From Hydrogenophaga pseudoflava NBRC 102511 (GTDB taxonomy: Bacteria > Pseudomonadota > Gammaproteobacteria > Burkholderiales > Burkholderiaceae_C), in NCBI RefSeq assembly GCF_001592285.1, contig NZ_BCWQ01000012.1:62001-126000 (forward strand): DNA of 64,000 bases, given 5' to 3'. The notes beneath the pieces are model-generated. The model was given only the letters and a program-made list of their open reading frames with translations. It was not told the DNA's origin and did no database searches. Positions 17,521 through 25,724 of this stretch are shown here, in pieces. The position numbers and the translations under genes are program-made. Each line of letters starts with the position of its first letter. Position 1 is the first letter of the stretch.

Positions 17521-18738
17521 GCTGGAAGCGCAGGCGTGTGCGCTGGCCCAGGCCCACTGGAAGTTGTAACCGCCCAGCCAGCCGGTCACGTCCACCACCT
17601 CTCCGATGAAGTACAGGCCCGGCTGCTTCGACTCCATGGTCTGCTGCGACAGGTCGCGGGTGTCCACGCCGCCCAGCGTCACCTCGGCCTTCTTGTAGCC
17701 CTCGGTGCCGGTGGGCACCAGCTCCCAGCGCGCCAGGCGCTCGGCCAGCCGGGCCAGCGCCTTGTCGCTGCATTCGGCCACCGGGCGCTGCCAGTCGGCG
17801 TCCTGCGCCACCCAGGCCTCGGCCAGGCGGGTCGGCACCCACTGCGCGAGTTCGTTGACCAGCAGCTTGCGCGAGCGCTGCTTGGCCTCGGCCAGCGCCG
17901 CGGGCAGGTCCACCTCGGGTGCCAGATTGATGCGGATCGGCGTGCCTGGCTTCCAGTAACTGGAGATCTGCAGCACCGCCGGGCCGGACAGGCCGCGGTG
18001 GGTGAACAGCAGGTCTTCGGCGAACACCGTGCGGTGCTTTTTGTCGCCGGTTTCGATGAGAACGGGCAATGCGAGGCCTGCCAGACCCGCGTAGGGCGCC
18101 CAGCCGGCACCGTCGAAGGTCAGCGGCACCAGGCCAGGTCTCGGTTCGACGATCCGCAGACCGAACTGCTGTGCCACCCGGAAGCCGAAGTCGGTGGCGC
18201 CGATGGCCGGGATCGACAGGCCGCCGGTGGCAATCACCACCTTGCGGGCCTGCACCAGCCCCCGGTCGGTGTCCAGTTCGTAGCTGCCGCTGGCCGTGGT
18301 GCGCAGGTCCTTCACGCCGCAGGGCTGCCAGCGCGCCACGCCACCGGCCGAGCATTCGGCCAGCAGCATGTCGATCAGGTCACCCGCCGAGCGGTCGCAG
18401 AAGAGCTGTCCCTTGTGCTTTTCGTGGAAGGCGATGCCGTGCTTCTGCACCAGGGCGATGAAGTCGGTCGGGGTGTAGCGCGAGAGCGCCGAGCGGCAGA
18501 AGTTCGGGTTCTCGCCGACAAAGTGCTTGTGCGGCTGGCGCACGTCGATGTCGCGGTTGGTGAAGTTGGCCCGGCCGCCGCCCGAGATGCGCACCTTCTC
18601 GGCCACCTTCTCGCTGTGGTCCAGCAGCAGCACCTTCAGGCCGCGCTGGCCCGCGAGGCCCGCGCAGAACAGGCCAGCCGCACCCGCGCCGACGATCACC
18701 ACATCGAAAGACTGCACCGGGTCAGCCTTTCCAGACAA
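17515..18738 (-). CDS. HI0933-family NAD(P)/FAD-dependent oxidoreductase
   Basis: Flavoprotein of the HI0933/YhiN family, about 400 residues. An N-terminal Rossmann FAD motif (DVVIVGAGAAGLFCAGLAG) is followed by the family signature ISGGGRANFTN, KGQLFCDRSA, a second dinucleotide region KVVIATGGLSIPAIGATDFG, LFTHRGLSGPAVLQIS and the C-terminal LYFIGEVVDVTGWLGGYNFQWA. The family's reaction is poorly defined. The start is uncertain: TTG 18738 overlaps the end of the sterol-desaturase gene by 17 nt, while GTG 18717 just past that stop is also in frame. The overlap suggests the two genes are co-expressed. Confidence 0.88.
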   Translation of the reverse strand: MSGKADPVQSFDVVIVGAGAAGLFCAGLAGQRGLKVLLLDHSEKVAEKVRISGGGRANFTNRDIDVRQPHKHFVGENPNFCRSALSRYTPTDFIALVQKHGIAFHEKHKGQLFCDRSAGDLIDMLLAECSAGGVARWQPCGVKDLRTTASGSYELDTDRGLVQARKVVIATGGLSIPAIGATDFGFRVAQQFGLRIVEPRPGLVPLTFDGAGWAPYAGLAGLALPVLIETGDKKHRTVFAEDLLFTHRGLSGPAVLQISSYWKPGTPIRINLAPEVDLPAALAEAKQRSRKLLVNELAQWVPTRLAEAWVAQDADWQRPVAECSDKALARLAERLARWELVPTGTEGYKKAEVTLGGVDTRDLSQQTMESKQPGLYFIGEVVDVTGWLGGYNFQWAWASAHACASSL

Positions 18739-19855
18739 AGGGGAACTTCACCTGCTTCCAGAACCCGTCGGGCACGTAGTCGCCCAGGACGCCGTACTGG
18801 GCCGGCCATTCGCGGTCGCTCTTGACGGCCGTGCCGAACAGGTGGTCGAGGAAGGCGTAGTGCGCGGCGTAGTTGCGGTCCAGCGCCTCCTGGTCCTGGC
18901 TGTGGTGCCAGTGGTGGAAGTTGGGCGTCACGATCAGGTGGCGCAGCGGCCCCAGGCGCACGCTGACGTTGGCGTGGTTGAACACGGCCTGGAAGCCGAC
19001 CACGATGATGTAGGCGTCGATCACGTCCTTGGAGAAACCCAGGGTGAAGATGGGCGCCAGCACCAGAGTGCGGGTGATCAGGATCTCGATCACGTGCTGG
19101 CGCGAGCCGGCCATCCAGTCCATGTGCTTGGCGCTGTGGTGCACCGCGTGCAGGCGCCAGAGCAGCGGCACCTCGTGGTAGGCGCGGTGCGTCCAGTACT
19201 GCACCAGGTCGGCCACCAGGATGATCAGTGGCAACGCGACCCAGAACGGCAGCGCCGCGACCCAGCCGCGGATGCCGTCGCTGGCGGCCCAGCCGAACAG
19301 CTTGTGCACCAGCAGGTTGGTGGCCAGCAGCATGAAGCCGATCAGCATGTGGTTGACGATGAAGTGCTGGAAGTCGGTCTGCCACTCGGGGCGGAACACC
19401 GGCTGGTCCTTGCGCAGGCCGAACAGCTTCTCGATGAAGATGAAGATCAGCGCCGAGCCCAGCAGGTCGAGGATGAACCAGTCCAGGCCGATGTAGGGCG
19501 TGTGGTCGGGGAAGTTGGGGTCCACCTCCACCTGGTGGCCGCCCAGCAGGGCCGACACCAGCACCAGGGCAAATGCCGAGGCGGCCAGCCAGGGCGCGCG
19601 ACGGAACACCAGGTTCACCAGGCTCAGAGCGCCCGCGACCACCAGCGACCAGAACAGCAGCTGGCGCATCAGCGCCACGTCGTAGCTCTTGCGCAGCTCG
19701 GGTGTGGTCAGGTACTCGGGGAAGTGGAAGGCCATCACGCCGAGGAAGCACAGGCAGGCCAGGGTCAAGGCGATGACGCCGGTGACCATGCCGCGGCCCG
19801 TGTGCAGGCTGCCGTGGCTGTCCACGAAACGCTTGAGTTTGTTGATCACGGGCAT
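18722..19855 (-). CDS. Sterol desaturase / fatty acid hydroxylase family membrane protein
   Basis: 377-residue integral membrane di-iron enzyme. About six hydrophobic segments occupy residues 20-225. The catalytic histidine clusters follow: HRAYHEVPLLWRLHAVHHS, then FNHANV and NFHHWHHS. Members oxidise sterols, carotenoids or fatty acyl and ether lipids; the substrate here is unknown, and bacteria of this group generally do not make sterols, so a lipid or hopanoid-type substrate is more likely. The start is ATG 19855. It overlaps the downstream flavoprotein, which could conceivably act in the same oxidation pathway (inference only). Confidence 0.85.
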   Translation of the reverse strand: MPVINKLKRFVDSHGSLHTGRGMVTGVIALTLACLCFLGVMAFHFPEYLTTPELRKSYDVALMRQLLFWSLVVAGALSLVNLVFRRAPWLAASAFALVLVSALLGGHQVEVDPNFPDHTPYIGLDWFILDLLGSALIFIFIEKLFGLRKDQPVFRPEWQTDFQHFIVNHMLIGFMLLATNLLVHKLFGWAASDGIRGWVAALPFWVALPLIILVADLVQYWTHRAYHEVPLLWRLHAVHHSAKHMDWMAGSRQHVIEILITRTLVLAPIFTLGFSKDVIDAYIIVVGFQAVFNHANVSVRLGPLRHLIVTPNFHHWHHSQDQEALDRNYAAHYAFLDHLFGTAVKSDREWPAQYGVLGDYVPDGFWKQVKFPFVWKG

Positions 19856-19930
19856 CCTCCGCCGGCGGCCTTCGCCGCACTTGTATTGGTGTGCGCGGAG
19901 TGTAGCGAGGCAGGCCCCCGCGGCCGGTGC

Positions 19931-20743
19931 TCAGGCGGCGCGCAGGGCCTGCGCGCCCGCCGGCTGCGCCACGGCCGCGATGCCGCGCACCACGTCGCCG
20001 ACCACGATCACCGAGGGGCTGCCCAGGCCTTCGCGCGCCAGCGTGTCGGTGAGGGCGCCCAGCGTGCCCACCGCGTGGCGCTGCTGCGGCAGGCTGGCGT
20101 GCTGGACGATGGCCAGCGGCGTGTCGGCCGGCAGGCCGGTGAGCAGGTCGGACTGGATCTGCGCGGCGCTGGAAACGCCCATGTAGATCACCAGGGTCAG
20201 CTTCGCGTCGCGCGCGGTGGCGGCGAGTTGCTGCCAGTCGGTGCCGGCGTCGCCCGGCTTGGCGTGGCCGGTGATGAAGACGACACCGTGCGCATGGTCG
20301 CGGTGGGTGAGCGGCGCGCCCAGCGAGGTGAGGCCGGCCAGACCGGACGTGATGCCGTTGATGACCTGCACCGCGATGCCGGCCTCGCGCAGGTGTTCCA
20401 CCTCTTCACCGCCGCGACCGAAGATGAAGGGGTCACCGCCCTTGAGGCGGACCACGACCTCGCCTTCGCGCGCGGCCATGATCATGAGCTTCTCGATGAA
20501 GGCTTGCGGCGTGCTCTTGCAGCCACCGCGCTTGCCCACGTGCACGATGCGCGCGCTGGGGGAGGTATGGGTCAGCACGCCGTCGCCCACCAGGTCATCG
20601 ACCAGCAGCACGGTGGCCGCGGCGATGGCTTTGGCGGCCTTGATGGTCAGCAGTTCCGGGTCGCCCGGACCGGCACCCACGAGGGTGACGGTGCCTGGGA
20701 GGAACTGGCTTTCGGAAGTGATGACGGTGGCGGGCATGTTCAT
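19931..20743 (-). CDS. cobA: Uroporphyrinogen-III C-methyltransferase
   Basis: SUMT makes precorrin-2 from uroporphyrinogen III with two S-adenosylmethionine, the entry to siroheme and cobalamin. It is 270 residues with VTLVGAGPGDPELLTIKAAKA, VHVGKRGG, VVRLKGGDPFIFGRGGEE, GITSGLAG and PLTHRD, all canonical. It has no CysG-type dehydrogenase/ferrochelatase domain, so later siroheme steps must come from elsewhere. It is last in the nirB-nirD-nasA-ybiB-cobA run, its ATG overlapping the ybiB stop by 4 nt. Here it supplies siroheme to NirB. Confidence 0.94.
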   Translation of the reverse strand: MNMPATVITSESQFLPGTVTLVGAGPGDPELLTIKAAKAIAAATVLLVDDLVGDGVLTHTSPSARIVHVGKRGGCKSTPQAFIEKLMIMAAREGEVVVRLKGGDPFIFGRGGEEVEHLREAGIAVQVINGITSGLAGLTSLGAPLTHRDHAHGVVFITGHAKPGDAGTDWQQLAATARDAKLTLVIYMGVSSAAQIQSDLLTGLPADTPLAIVQHASLPQQRHAVGTLGALTDTLAREGLGSPSVIVVGDVVRGIAAVAQPAGAQALRAA

Positions 20744-21687
20744 GGGGTGCTGACCGCAGCGACGCGGTTTGTCTCTGTTGTGGCGGGGCGAGAGACTTCT
20801 TGCAGGATGTGTGCCACCTGCAGGGCAATCGGTGTGGGCACGGGCAGGCGGCCGTCCAGCACCGCACGGATGTAGGCGGCGGTCGCGTCGGCCGAGATGA
20901 CCCTGGGCAGTTCGGGCAATGCGGCCAGCGAGCCTTCCTGTGCCTGCTGCAGCAGGATGCGTTCGCCGTCGCGGAAGGCGTCCATCTGCGGCGTGCGGCG
21001 CGCATCGGCCACGGGTTCGCCTTCGGTGCCGCGCAGCAGCAGGGCGTGTGCGCCGACCAGGGCGAAGGTCTGAGCCATCGACACCGCGTACTCCGGGTGG
21101 GTGTAGCTGCCCACGATCAGCGCGCGGCCTTCGCACGGGTTCATCAGCTTGACCAGGCTGTGCGCCGGGTTGCGCAGGCCGACCACGCGGCGCACGTCCA
21201 GCAGGCGCTTGAGGCCGGGGAAGAACACCTCGGTGGGAACGAAGGCGCAGTCGCCTTCGTTCAACGAACCCACCGCCGAACGGGCCGGCTGGCCCAGTGC
21301 GGCGAACACCGCTTCGCTGGTCACGCGTTTGTCCTCGGTGGCGGTCCCGTGCACCAGCACCGCCGCACCTTCGCGCGCCAGCAGCAGGGCCAGCAGGGGA
21401 GTGAGCACCGGCAGCTTGCGCGCACCGTTGTAGCTCGGCAGCACCACGGTGGTGAGCCCGTTGTCCGGCAGGCGCTGCAGGCGGGCGTGGGTGGCGTCGA
21501 GGAAGCCGGCCATCTCGTCCGGCGTCTCACCCTTGATGCGCATGGCCAGGCAGAAGCCGCCTACTTCCAGGTCGGTCACGGCGCCGTCCAGCACCTGGCC
21601 GAACAGGTCGGCGGCCTGTTCGCGCGTGAGCGAACGGGCGCCGTCCTTGCCGCGCCCGATCTCTTTGATGTAGTGGCTGATGCTCAT
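20740..21687 (-). CDS. ybiB: YbiB/TrpD2-family DNA-binding protein
   Basis: 315-residue protein with the anthranilate phosphoribosyltransferase fold. It has the helical N-terminal domain (YIKEIGRGKDGARSLTREQA), LPSYNGARKLPVLTPLLALLLA and GTEGEPVADARR. The TrpD phosphoribosyl-pyrophosphate motif is altered, placing it with E. coli YbiB (TrpD2), which binds nucleic acid rather than making tryptophan. It is wedged between nasA (36 bp) and cobA (4-nt overlap). Its role in the nitrate operon is unclear. Confidence 0.85.
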   Translation of the reverse strand: MSISHYIKEIGRGKDGARSLTREQAADLFGQVLDGAVTDLEVGGFCLAMRIKGETPDEMAGFLDATHARLQRLPDNGLTTVVLPSYNGARKLPVLTPLLALLLAREGAAVLVHGTATEDKRVTSEAVFAALGQPARSAVGSLNEGDCAFVPTEVFFPGLKRLLDVRRVVGLRNPAHSLVKLMNPCEGRALIVGSYTHPEYAVSMAQTFALVGAHALLLRGTEGEPVADARRTPQMDAFRDGERILLQQAQEGSLAALPELPRVISADATAAYIRAVLDGRLPVPTPIALQVAHILQEVSRPATTETNRVAAVSTP

Positions 21688-21723
21688 GGGCCGACATTGT
21701 CCGCGAGGTCAGATGACTGCGGG

Positions 21724-24522
21724 TTATATGGCTACCAGGGATGCGGGCACGGCCTTCACCAGCCGCCGCAGTTCCGGGATGCAGGAGCCGCAGTTGGTGC
21801 CGCACTTGAGCTGGCCCTGCAACTGCGCCAGACGCTGGTCGTCGGTGCCGCCGCAGCGCGGCAGCGCACCCCGGATCGCGTCTTCGCCGACATTGAAGCA
21901 GGTGCAGACCTGGGGGCTTTTCGCGACCACCGCCACCGGGGCCGCAGCGCCGGGCATCAGCAGCAGGCGGCCGTAGCGGCCGGCGGGCAGTTCGTCCTGC
22001 AGCAGGGTCTTGATCCAGGACTCGGCGCTGGTGTCGCCGGCCAGCAGGAAGGCGTCGAGCGTGATGTCGTCACCGGTGCGCTGCAGGCGGGCGCTGCGGC
22101 GCTGCTGGCGGCGCTTGTCGGCGTAGCGCAGGGTGTCGGCGGTGGTCAGGCCCAGCAGCGCTTCGATGCGCTCCACCAGCGCGGGCTCCGGTGCTTCGTG
22201 CGCGGCGGCGCGGAACAGCACGCCGGTGCGTTCGCGGCCGAAGGGCACGCAGGACGCGAACTCGAACGACGGCATCAGCGCGCGCAGTTCGGTCAGCGCC
22301 GTCAGCGCCGTGGCTTCGGACAACCAGGCCACGCCCAGCAGGGCCCAGGGCAGTTCGGCCTTGAGAACCTTCACGGCCGCGTGCTTGAGTTCGGGCTGTT
22401 TGGACGTGGGGCAGTAGGCCGAGGTGGTGATGGCGTTGACACCCGCCAGCGGCTCGCCCTGGCTGCTGCGGCCGCTCAGGTATTCGGGACCCCAGTGCAT
22501 GGCGATGAAGGCCTGCGTGGTGTGGACGGTGCGCGAGCCCTGCACCGGCAGCACGATGGAGCCGCGCTTGCTGGTGACGTGCACCAGCTCGCCGTCCTTG
22601 AGGCCGCGGCGCTCCATGTCCTGCGGGTTCATCTGCACCGCGGGTTCGGCCACATGGCCGAACAGGCGGCCGATGGTGCCGGTGCGCGTCATGCCGTGCC
22701 AGTGGTCGCGCAAGCGGCCGGTGGTCAGCGAGAAGGGAAAGCGCGATTCGCGCACCTCCGCGGTGGGCTGGTAGCGCAGGGCAGCGAACTTGGCCTTGCC
22801 GTCGGCGGTGGGGAACACGCCGTCTTCGTACAGCCTTGCCTGGCCGCTGGCCTCGCCCTCGCGCAGCGGCCAGCTCTGCGGGCCGCGCTGCTCCAGCATG
22901 GCGTAGCTCAGGCCGGTGATGTCGAGATCGCGGCCGCGGGTGGATTCGCGGTGTTCGTTCCAGATCGCTTCGGGCGTCTCGTAGGGGAAGAGGGTGGGCT
23001 GGCCGGGGCGCAGCTGTGCTTCCAGGCGGCGCGCCACATCGACGGCGATGCGCCAGTCGTGCCGCGCCTCACCGGCGGCGGGCACGGCGGCGCGCACGCG
23101 GCTGATGCGGCGTTCGCTGTTGGTGACGGTGCCTTCCTTCTCGCCCCAGGTGGTGGCGGGCAGCAGCAGGTCGGCGAAGTCGCAGGTGGCGGCGGTGGCG
23201 AAGGCTTCCTGCACCACCACGAATTCGGCGCGCTGCAGGGCGCGGCGCACCGTGGCCTGGTCGGGCATGGACTGCGCGGGGTTGGTGCAGGCGATCCACA
23301 GCGCCTTGATCTCGCCGTCGGCGGCGGCCTGGAACATCTCGACCGCGGTCTTGCCTGGCTTGCTCGGCACATCGGCCACACCCCATAGCGCCGCCACTTC
23401 GGCGCGGTGCGCGGGGTTGGCCAGGTCGCGGTGGGCGGACAGCAGGTTGGCCAGGCCACCGACCTCGCGCCCGCCCATGGCGTTGGGCTGGCCGGTCAGG
23501 CTGAAGGGGCCGGCCCCGGGCTTGCCGATCTGGCCGGTGGCCAGGTGCAGGTTGATCAGGCTGGCGTTCTTGGCGGTGCCGCTGCTGCTCTGGTTCAGGC
23601 CCTGGCAATACAGGCTGAGCGTCGGTCGGCGATGTGCGAACCCCTGGCCGTCAAGGCCAGCGAACCACCTTGCGGCCTTGAACAGGTCTTCCTTGGAGAT
23701 GCCGCAGGTCTGCGCCACCACGTCGGGCGTGCAGTCGCGCACCAGCGCCTTCAGTTCGTCGAAGCCGTTCGTGTGCGCAGCGATGTAGGCGTTGTCGGTC
23801 CAGCCTTCCCACAGCATCACGTGCAGCAGGCCGTGGAACAGCATCACGTCGGTGCCCGGCAGCAGGGGCAGATACAGGTCGGCCAGTTCGGCGGTGTCGG
23901 TGCGGCGCGGGTCGGCCACGATCACCTTCATGCCTGGGTTCTTCTGCTTCGCTGCCTCGATGCGGCGGAACAGGATGGGGTGGGCGTAGGCCGCGTTGCT
24001 GCCGACGATGAACAGGCATTGCGCGTGGTTCACGTCGTCGTAGCAGGCGGGCGGCGCGTCAGCGCCCAGCGTGGCCTTGTAGCCGGCCACCGCGCTGCTC
24101 ATGCACAGGCGCGAATTGGTGTCGACGTTGTTGGTGCCGATGAGGCCCTTGGCCAGCTTGTTGAAGACGTAGTAGTCCTCGGTCAGCAACTGGCCGCTGA
24201 GGTACAGGCCCACCGCGTCGGGGCCGTGGTCGCGCACGATGCGGCCGAACTCGCCGGCCACGCGGTCCAGCGCCGCGTCCCAGCCCAGGGCCACCGGCGC
24301 CTGGCCGCGCTGCAGCCGCTGCATGGGTTGCAGCAGGCGGGTCTGGCGCGTGATGGCGGGCGTGGCCGTCAGGTGCAGCGTGCTGCCCTTGGTGCAGAGC
24401 TTGCCGAAGTTCGCGGGGTGATCCGGGTCGCCGCGCACACCGGTGATCTGCGGCCCATCGGATTCGATGATGACGCCGCAGCCCACACCACAGTACGGGC
24501 AGGTGGAGCGGGTTTCGGTCAT
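21724..24522 (-). CDS. nasA: Assimilatory nitrate reductase catalytic subunit NasA with C-terminal BFD-like [2Fe-2S] domain
   Basis: 932-residue molybdopterin oxidoreductase reducing nitrate to nitrite in the cytoplasm. The N-terminal [4Fe-4S] motif is CPYCGVGC ... GKLCTKG. The bis-MGD domains follow (LCMSSAVAGYKATLGADAPP, SNAAYAHPILF, GLNQSSSGTAKNASLINLHLATGQIG), then the molydopterin dinucleotide-binding domain (FPFSLTTGRLRDHWHGMTRTG). At the C-terminus a BFD-type cluster, CTCFNVG ... CGTNCGSC, replaces a separate ferredoxin-like subunit. There is no Tat signal, as expected for a NasA. It is 4 bp downstream of nirD and needs molybdenum cofactor (mog at 9.3-9.9 kb). Confidence 0.95.
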   Translation of the reverse strand: MTETRSTCPYCGVGCGVIIESDGPQITGVRGDPDHPANFGKLCTKGSTLHLTATPAITRQTRLLQPMQRLQRGQAPVALGWDAALDRVAGEFGRIVRDHGPDAVGLYLSGQLLTEDYYVFNKLAKGLIGTNNVDTNSRLCMSSAVAGYKATLGADAPPACYDDVNHAQCLFIVGSNAAYAHPILFRRIEAAKQKNPGMKVIVADPRRTDTAELADLYLPLLPGTDVMLFHGLLHVMLWEGWTDNAYIAAHTNGFDELKALVRDCTPDVVAQTCGISKEDLFKAARWFAGLDGQGFAHRRPTLSLYCQGLNQSSSGTAKNASLINLHLATGQIGKPGAGPFSLTGQPNAMGGREVGGLANLLSAHRDLANPAHRAEVAALWGVADVPSKPGKTAVEMFQAAADGEIKALWIACTNPAQSMPDQATVRRALQRAEFVVVQEAFATAATCDFADLLLPATTWGEKEGTVTNSERRISRVRAAVPAAGEARHDWRIAVDVARRLEAQLRPGQPTLFPYETPEAIWNEHRESTRGRDLDITGLSYAMLEQRGPQSWPLREGEASGQARLYEDGVFPTADGKAKFAALRYQPTAEVRESRFPFSLTTGRLRDHWHGMTRTGTIGRLFGHVAEPAVQMNPQDMERRGLKDGELVHVTSKRGSIVLPVQGSRTVHTTQAFIAMHWGPEYLSGRSSQGEPLAGVNAITTSAYCPTSKQPELKHAAVKVLKAELPWALLGVAWLSEATALTALTELRALMPSFEFASCVPFGRERTGVLFRAAAHEAPEPALVERIEALLGLTTADTLRYADKRRQQRRSARLQRTGDDITLDAFLLAGDTSAESWIKTLLQDELPAGRYGRLLLMPGAAAPVAVVAKSPQVCTCFNVGEDAIRGALPRCGGTDDQRLAQLQGQLKCGTNCGSCIPELRRLVKAVPASLVAI

Positions 24523-24526
24523 GGGC

Positions 24527-24916
24527 TCAGGCCTTGGCGGTGCGGCGGGCGGGGCCGGCGATCGGACGCTCCAGGTCGGTCGCGTGCGACGCGAGCTGCG
24601 TGGCGTCCAGGAACACCTGACCGTTCTCCACCTTCACGCTGAACTTGGGCGTGCAGCCCTCGTCGGGCGCCGACGCCTGGCCGTCGCACAGGCCGATGGT
24701 CCAGTTGTGCAGCGGGCAGGCCACGTGGGTGCCGAAGACGATGCCCTGGCTCAGCGGGCCGCCCTTGTGCGGGCAGCGGTCGAGCAGGGCGAACACCTCG
24801 TCCTGGTCGTTGCGGAAGATCGCGACGTCCAGGCCCTGCTCGCGCGCCACGCGGCGCGAGCCGAGCACGGGGATGTCGTCAACCTGGCAGATGGGGGTCC
24901 ATTGGCTCATGTTCAT
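24527..24916 (-). CDS. nirD: Nitrite reductase (NADH) small subunit NirD
   Basis: 129-residue Rieske-type protein with CPHKGGPLSQG and CPLHNWTIGL; both Cys-His pairs of a Rieske [2Fe-2S] centre are present, unlike the degenerate NirD of some enterobacteria. It partners NirB in reduction of nitrite to ammonium. Two ATGs, 24916 and 24910, are possible. It is separated from nirB by the P-box gene, a departure from the usual nirBD adjacency. Confidence 0.94.
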   Translation of the reverse strand: MNMSQWTPICQVDDIPVLGSRRVAREQGLDVAIFRNDQDEVFALLDRCPHKGGPLSQGIVFGTHVACPLHNWTIGLCDGQASAPDEGCTPKFSVKVENGQVFLDATQLASHATDLERPIAGPARRTAKA

Positions 24917-24932
24917 GGGGCTTTCTCTGTAA

Positions 24933-25715
24933 TCAGGACTTCAGGTTGGCGTAGAGATTGGTGACGCGGTCCATCACGCTGAGCAGGTTCTCGCTGGTCA
25001 CGAACACGTCGGACAGCGGTTTGGCCGTGGCCGCGGCACCGGACTGCACACGCTGCAGGGCCTGGTCGAAGAAGAACCACTGGCCATCGGCCAGGCTGAG
25101 TTCGTCGCGGATGCGGGACGTGGCTTCGGGCGCCTCGCGCAGCGTGGTCATGGCTGCCAGGAACTCGGTGCGGGCCTTGCCGATCTCGGCGAGCGCTGTC
25201 GAAGCGTCCACCGGCAACGCGGCTGCGAAGTAGAACTTGGCCATGCGCTGCGAAAGCATTCGCTGGCGGCCCGCGACGTTGACCAGCTTGCCGACGGGCT
25301 GGCCCATGGCGGCCTCGTACTGCACCGTGCCCTGGTGGGCCAGTGCCAGCACACGGGCGTCCGCCTTGAGCAGCGCGGCAGAACCGGCCTTGCTGGGCGC
25401 GGCGCCGACGAGCGCGGTCTTGTAGTCGCTCCAGGCGGCTTCCAGCGTGGTGTAGGTCTCGCGGATCTCGGGCGACGGCGCGTAGGCCTTGAGCTCGACC
25501 AGCTGGCGGTCGAACAGCGCCATCGACTTGTCGAGCACGGCCTGGGCCGACCGGTCCTCGGTCTTGTGCACCATTGCGAGCCAGGCCTTGCCCATGCGCT
25601 GCGAGAGCATGCGCTGACGCCCGGCCTTGTTGATCGCATCGGCGAGGTCGCTGACCTGGGCGTTCACACCCAGGGGCAGGGAGCCTGCCAGGATGAGCAC
25701 GTCGCGTCGTTTCAT
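24933..25715 (-). CDS. Exported tandem P-box (PilJ/NarX-type) nitrate-sensor-like protein
   Basis: 260-residue protein. The N-terminus MKRRDVLILAGSLPLGVNAQ looks like a signal peptide, possibly Tat because of the twin Arg. The mature part is all-helical with two copies of the P-box: INKAGRQRMLSQRM (residues 28-41) and VNVAGRQRMLSQRM (145-158). This is the PF13675-type 'type IV pili methyl-accepting chemotaxis transducer N-terminal' motif. It matches the nitrate-contacting P-box of NarX/NarQ (INKAGSLRMQSYRL in E. coli NarX). No transmembrane helix, HAMP or kinase follows, so it is only a sensor/binding domain. It sits between nirB and nirD with 9- and 16-bp gaps and must be co-transcribed. It may bind nitrate or nitrite; function undescribed as far as I know. 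Confidence 0.75.
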   Translation of the reverse strand: MKRRDVLILAGSLPLGVNAQVSDLADAINKAGRQRMLSQRMGKAWLAMVHKTEDRSAQAVLDKSMALFDRQLVELKAYAPSPEIRETYTTLEAAWSDYKTALVGAAPSKAGSAALLKADARVLALAHQGTVQYEAAMGQPVGKLVNVAGRQRMLSQRMAKFYFAAALPVDASTALAEIGKARTEFLAAMTTLREAPEATSRIRDELSLADGQWFFFDQALQRVQSGAAATAKPLSDVFVTSENLLSVMDRVTNLYANLKS

Positions 25716-25724
25716 GAGCGCTCC

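Noticed and set aside
20800..23388. 862-codon plus-strand frame opposite ybiB and nasA
   Set aside because: Composition and lack of motifs mark it as a shadow; nasA and ybiB are unambiguous on the other strand.
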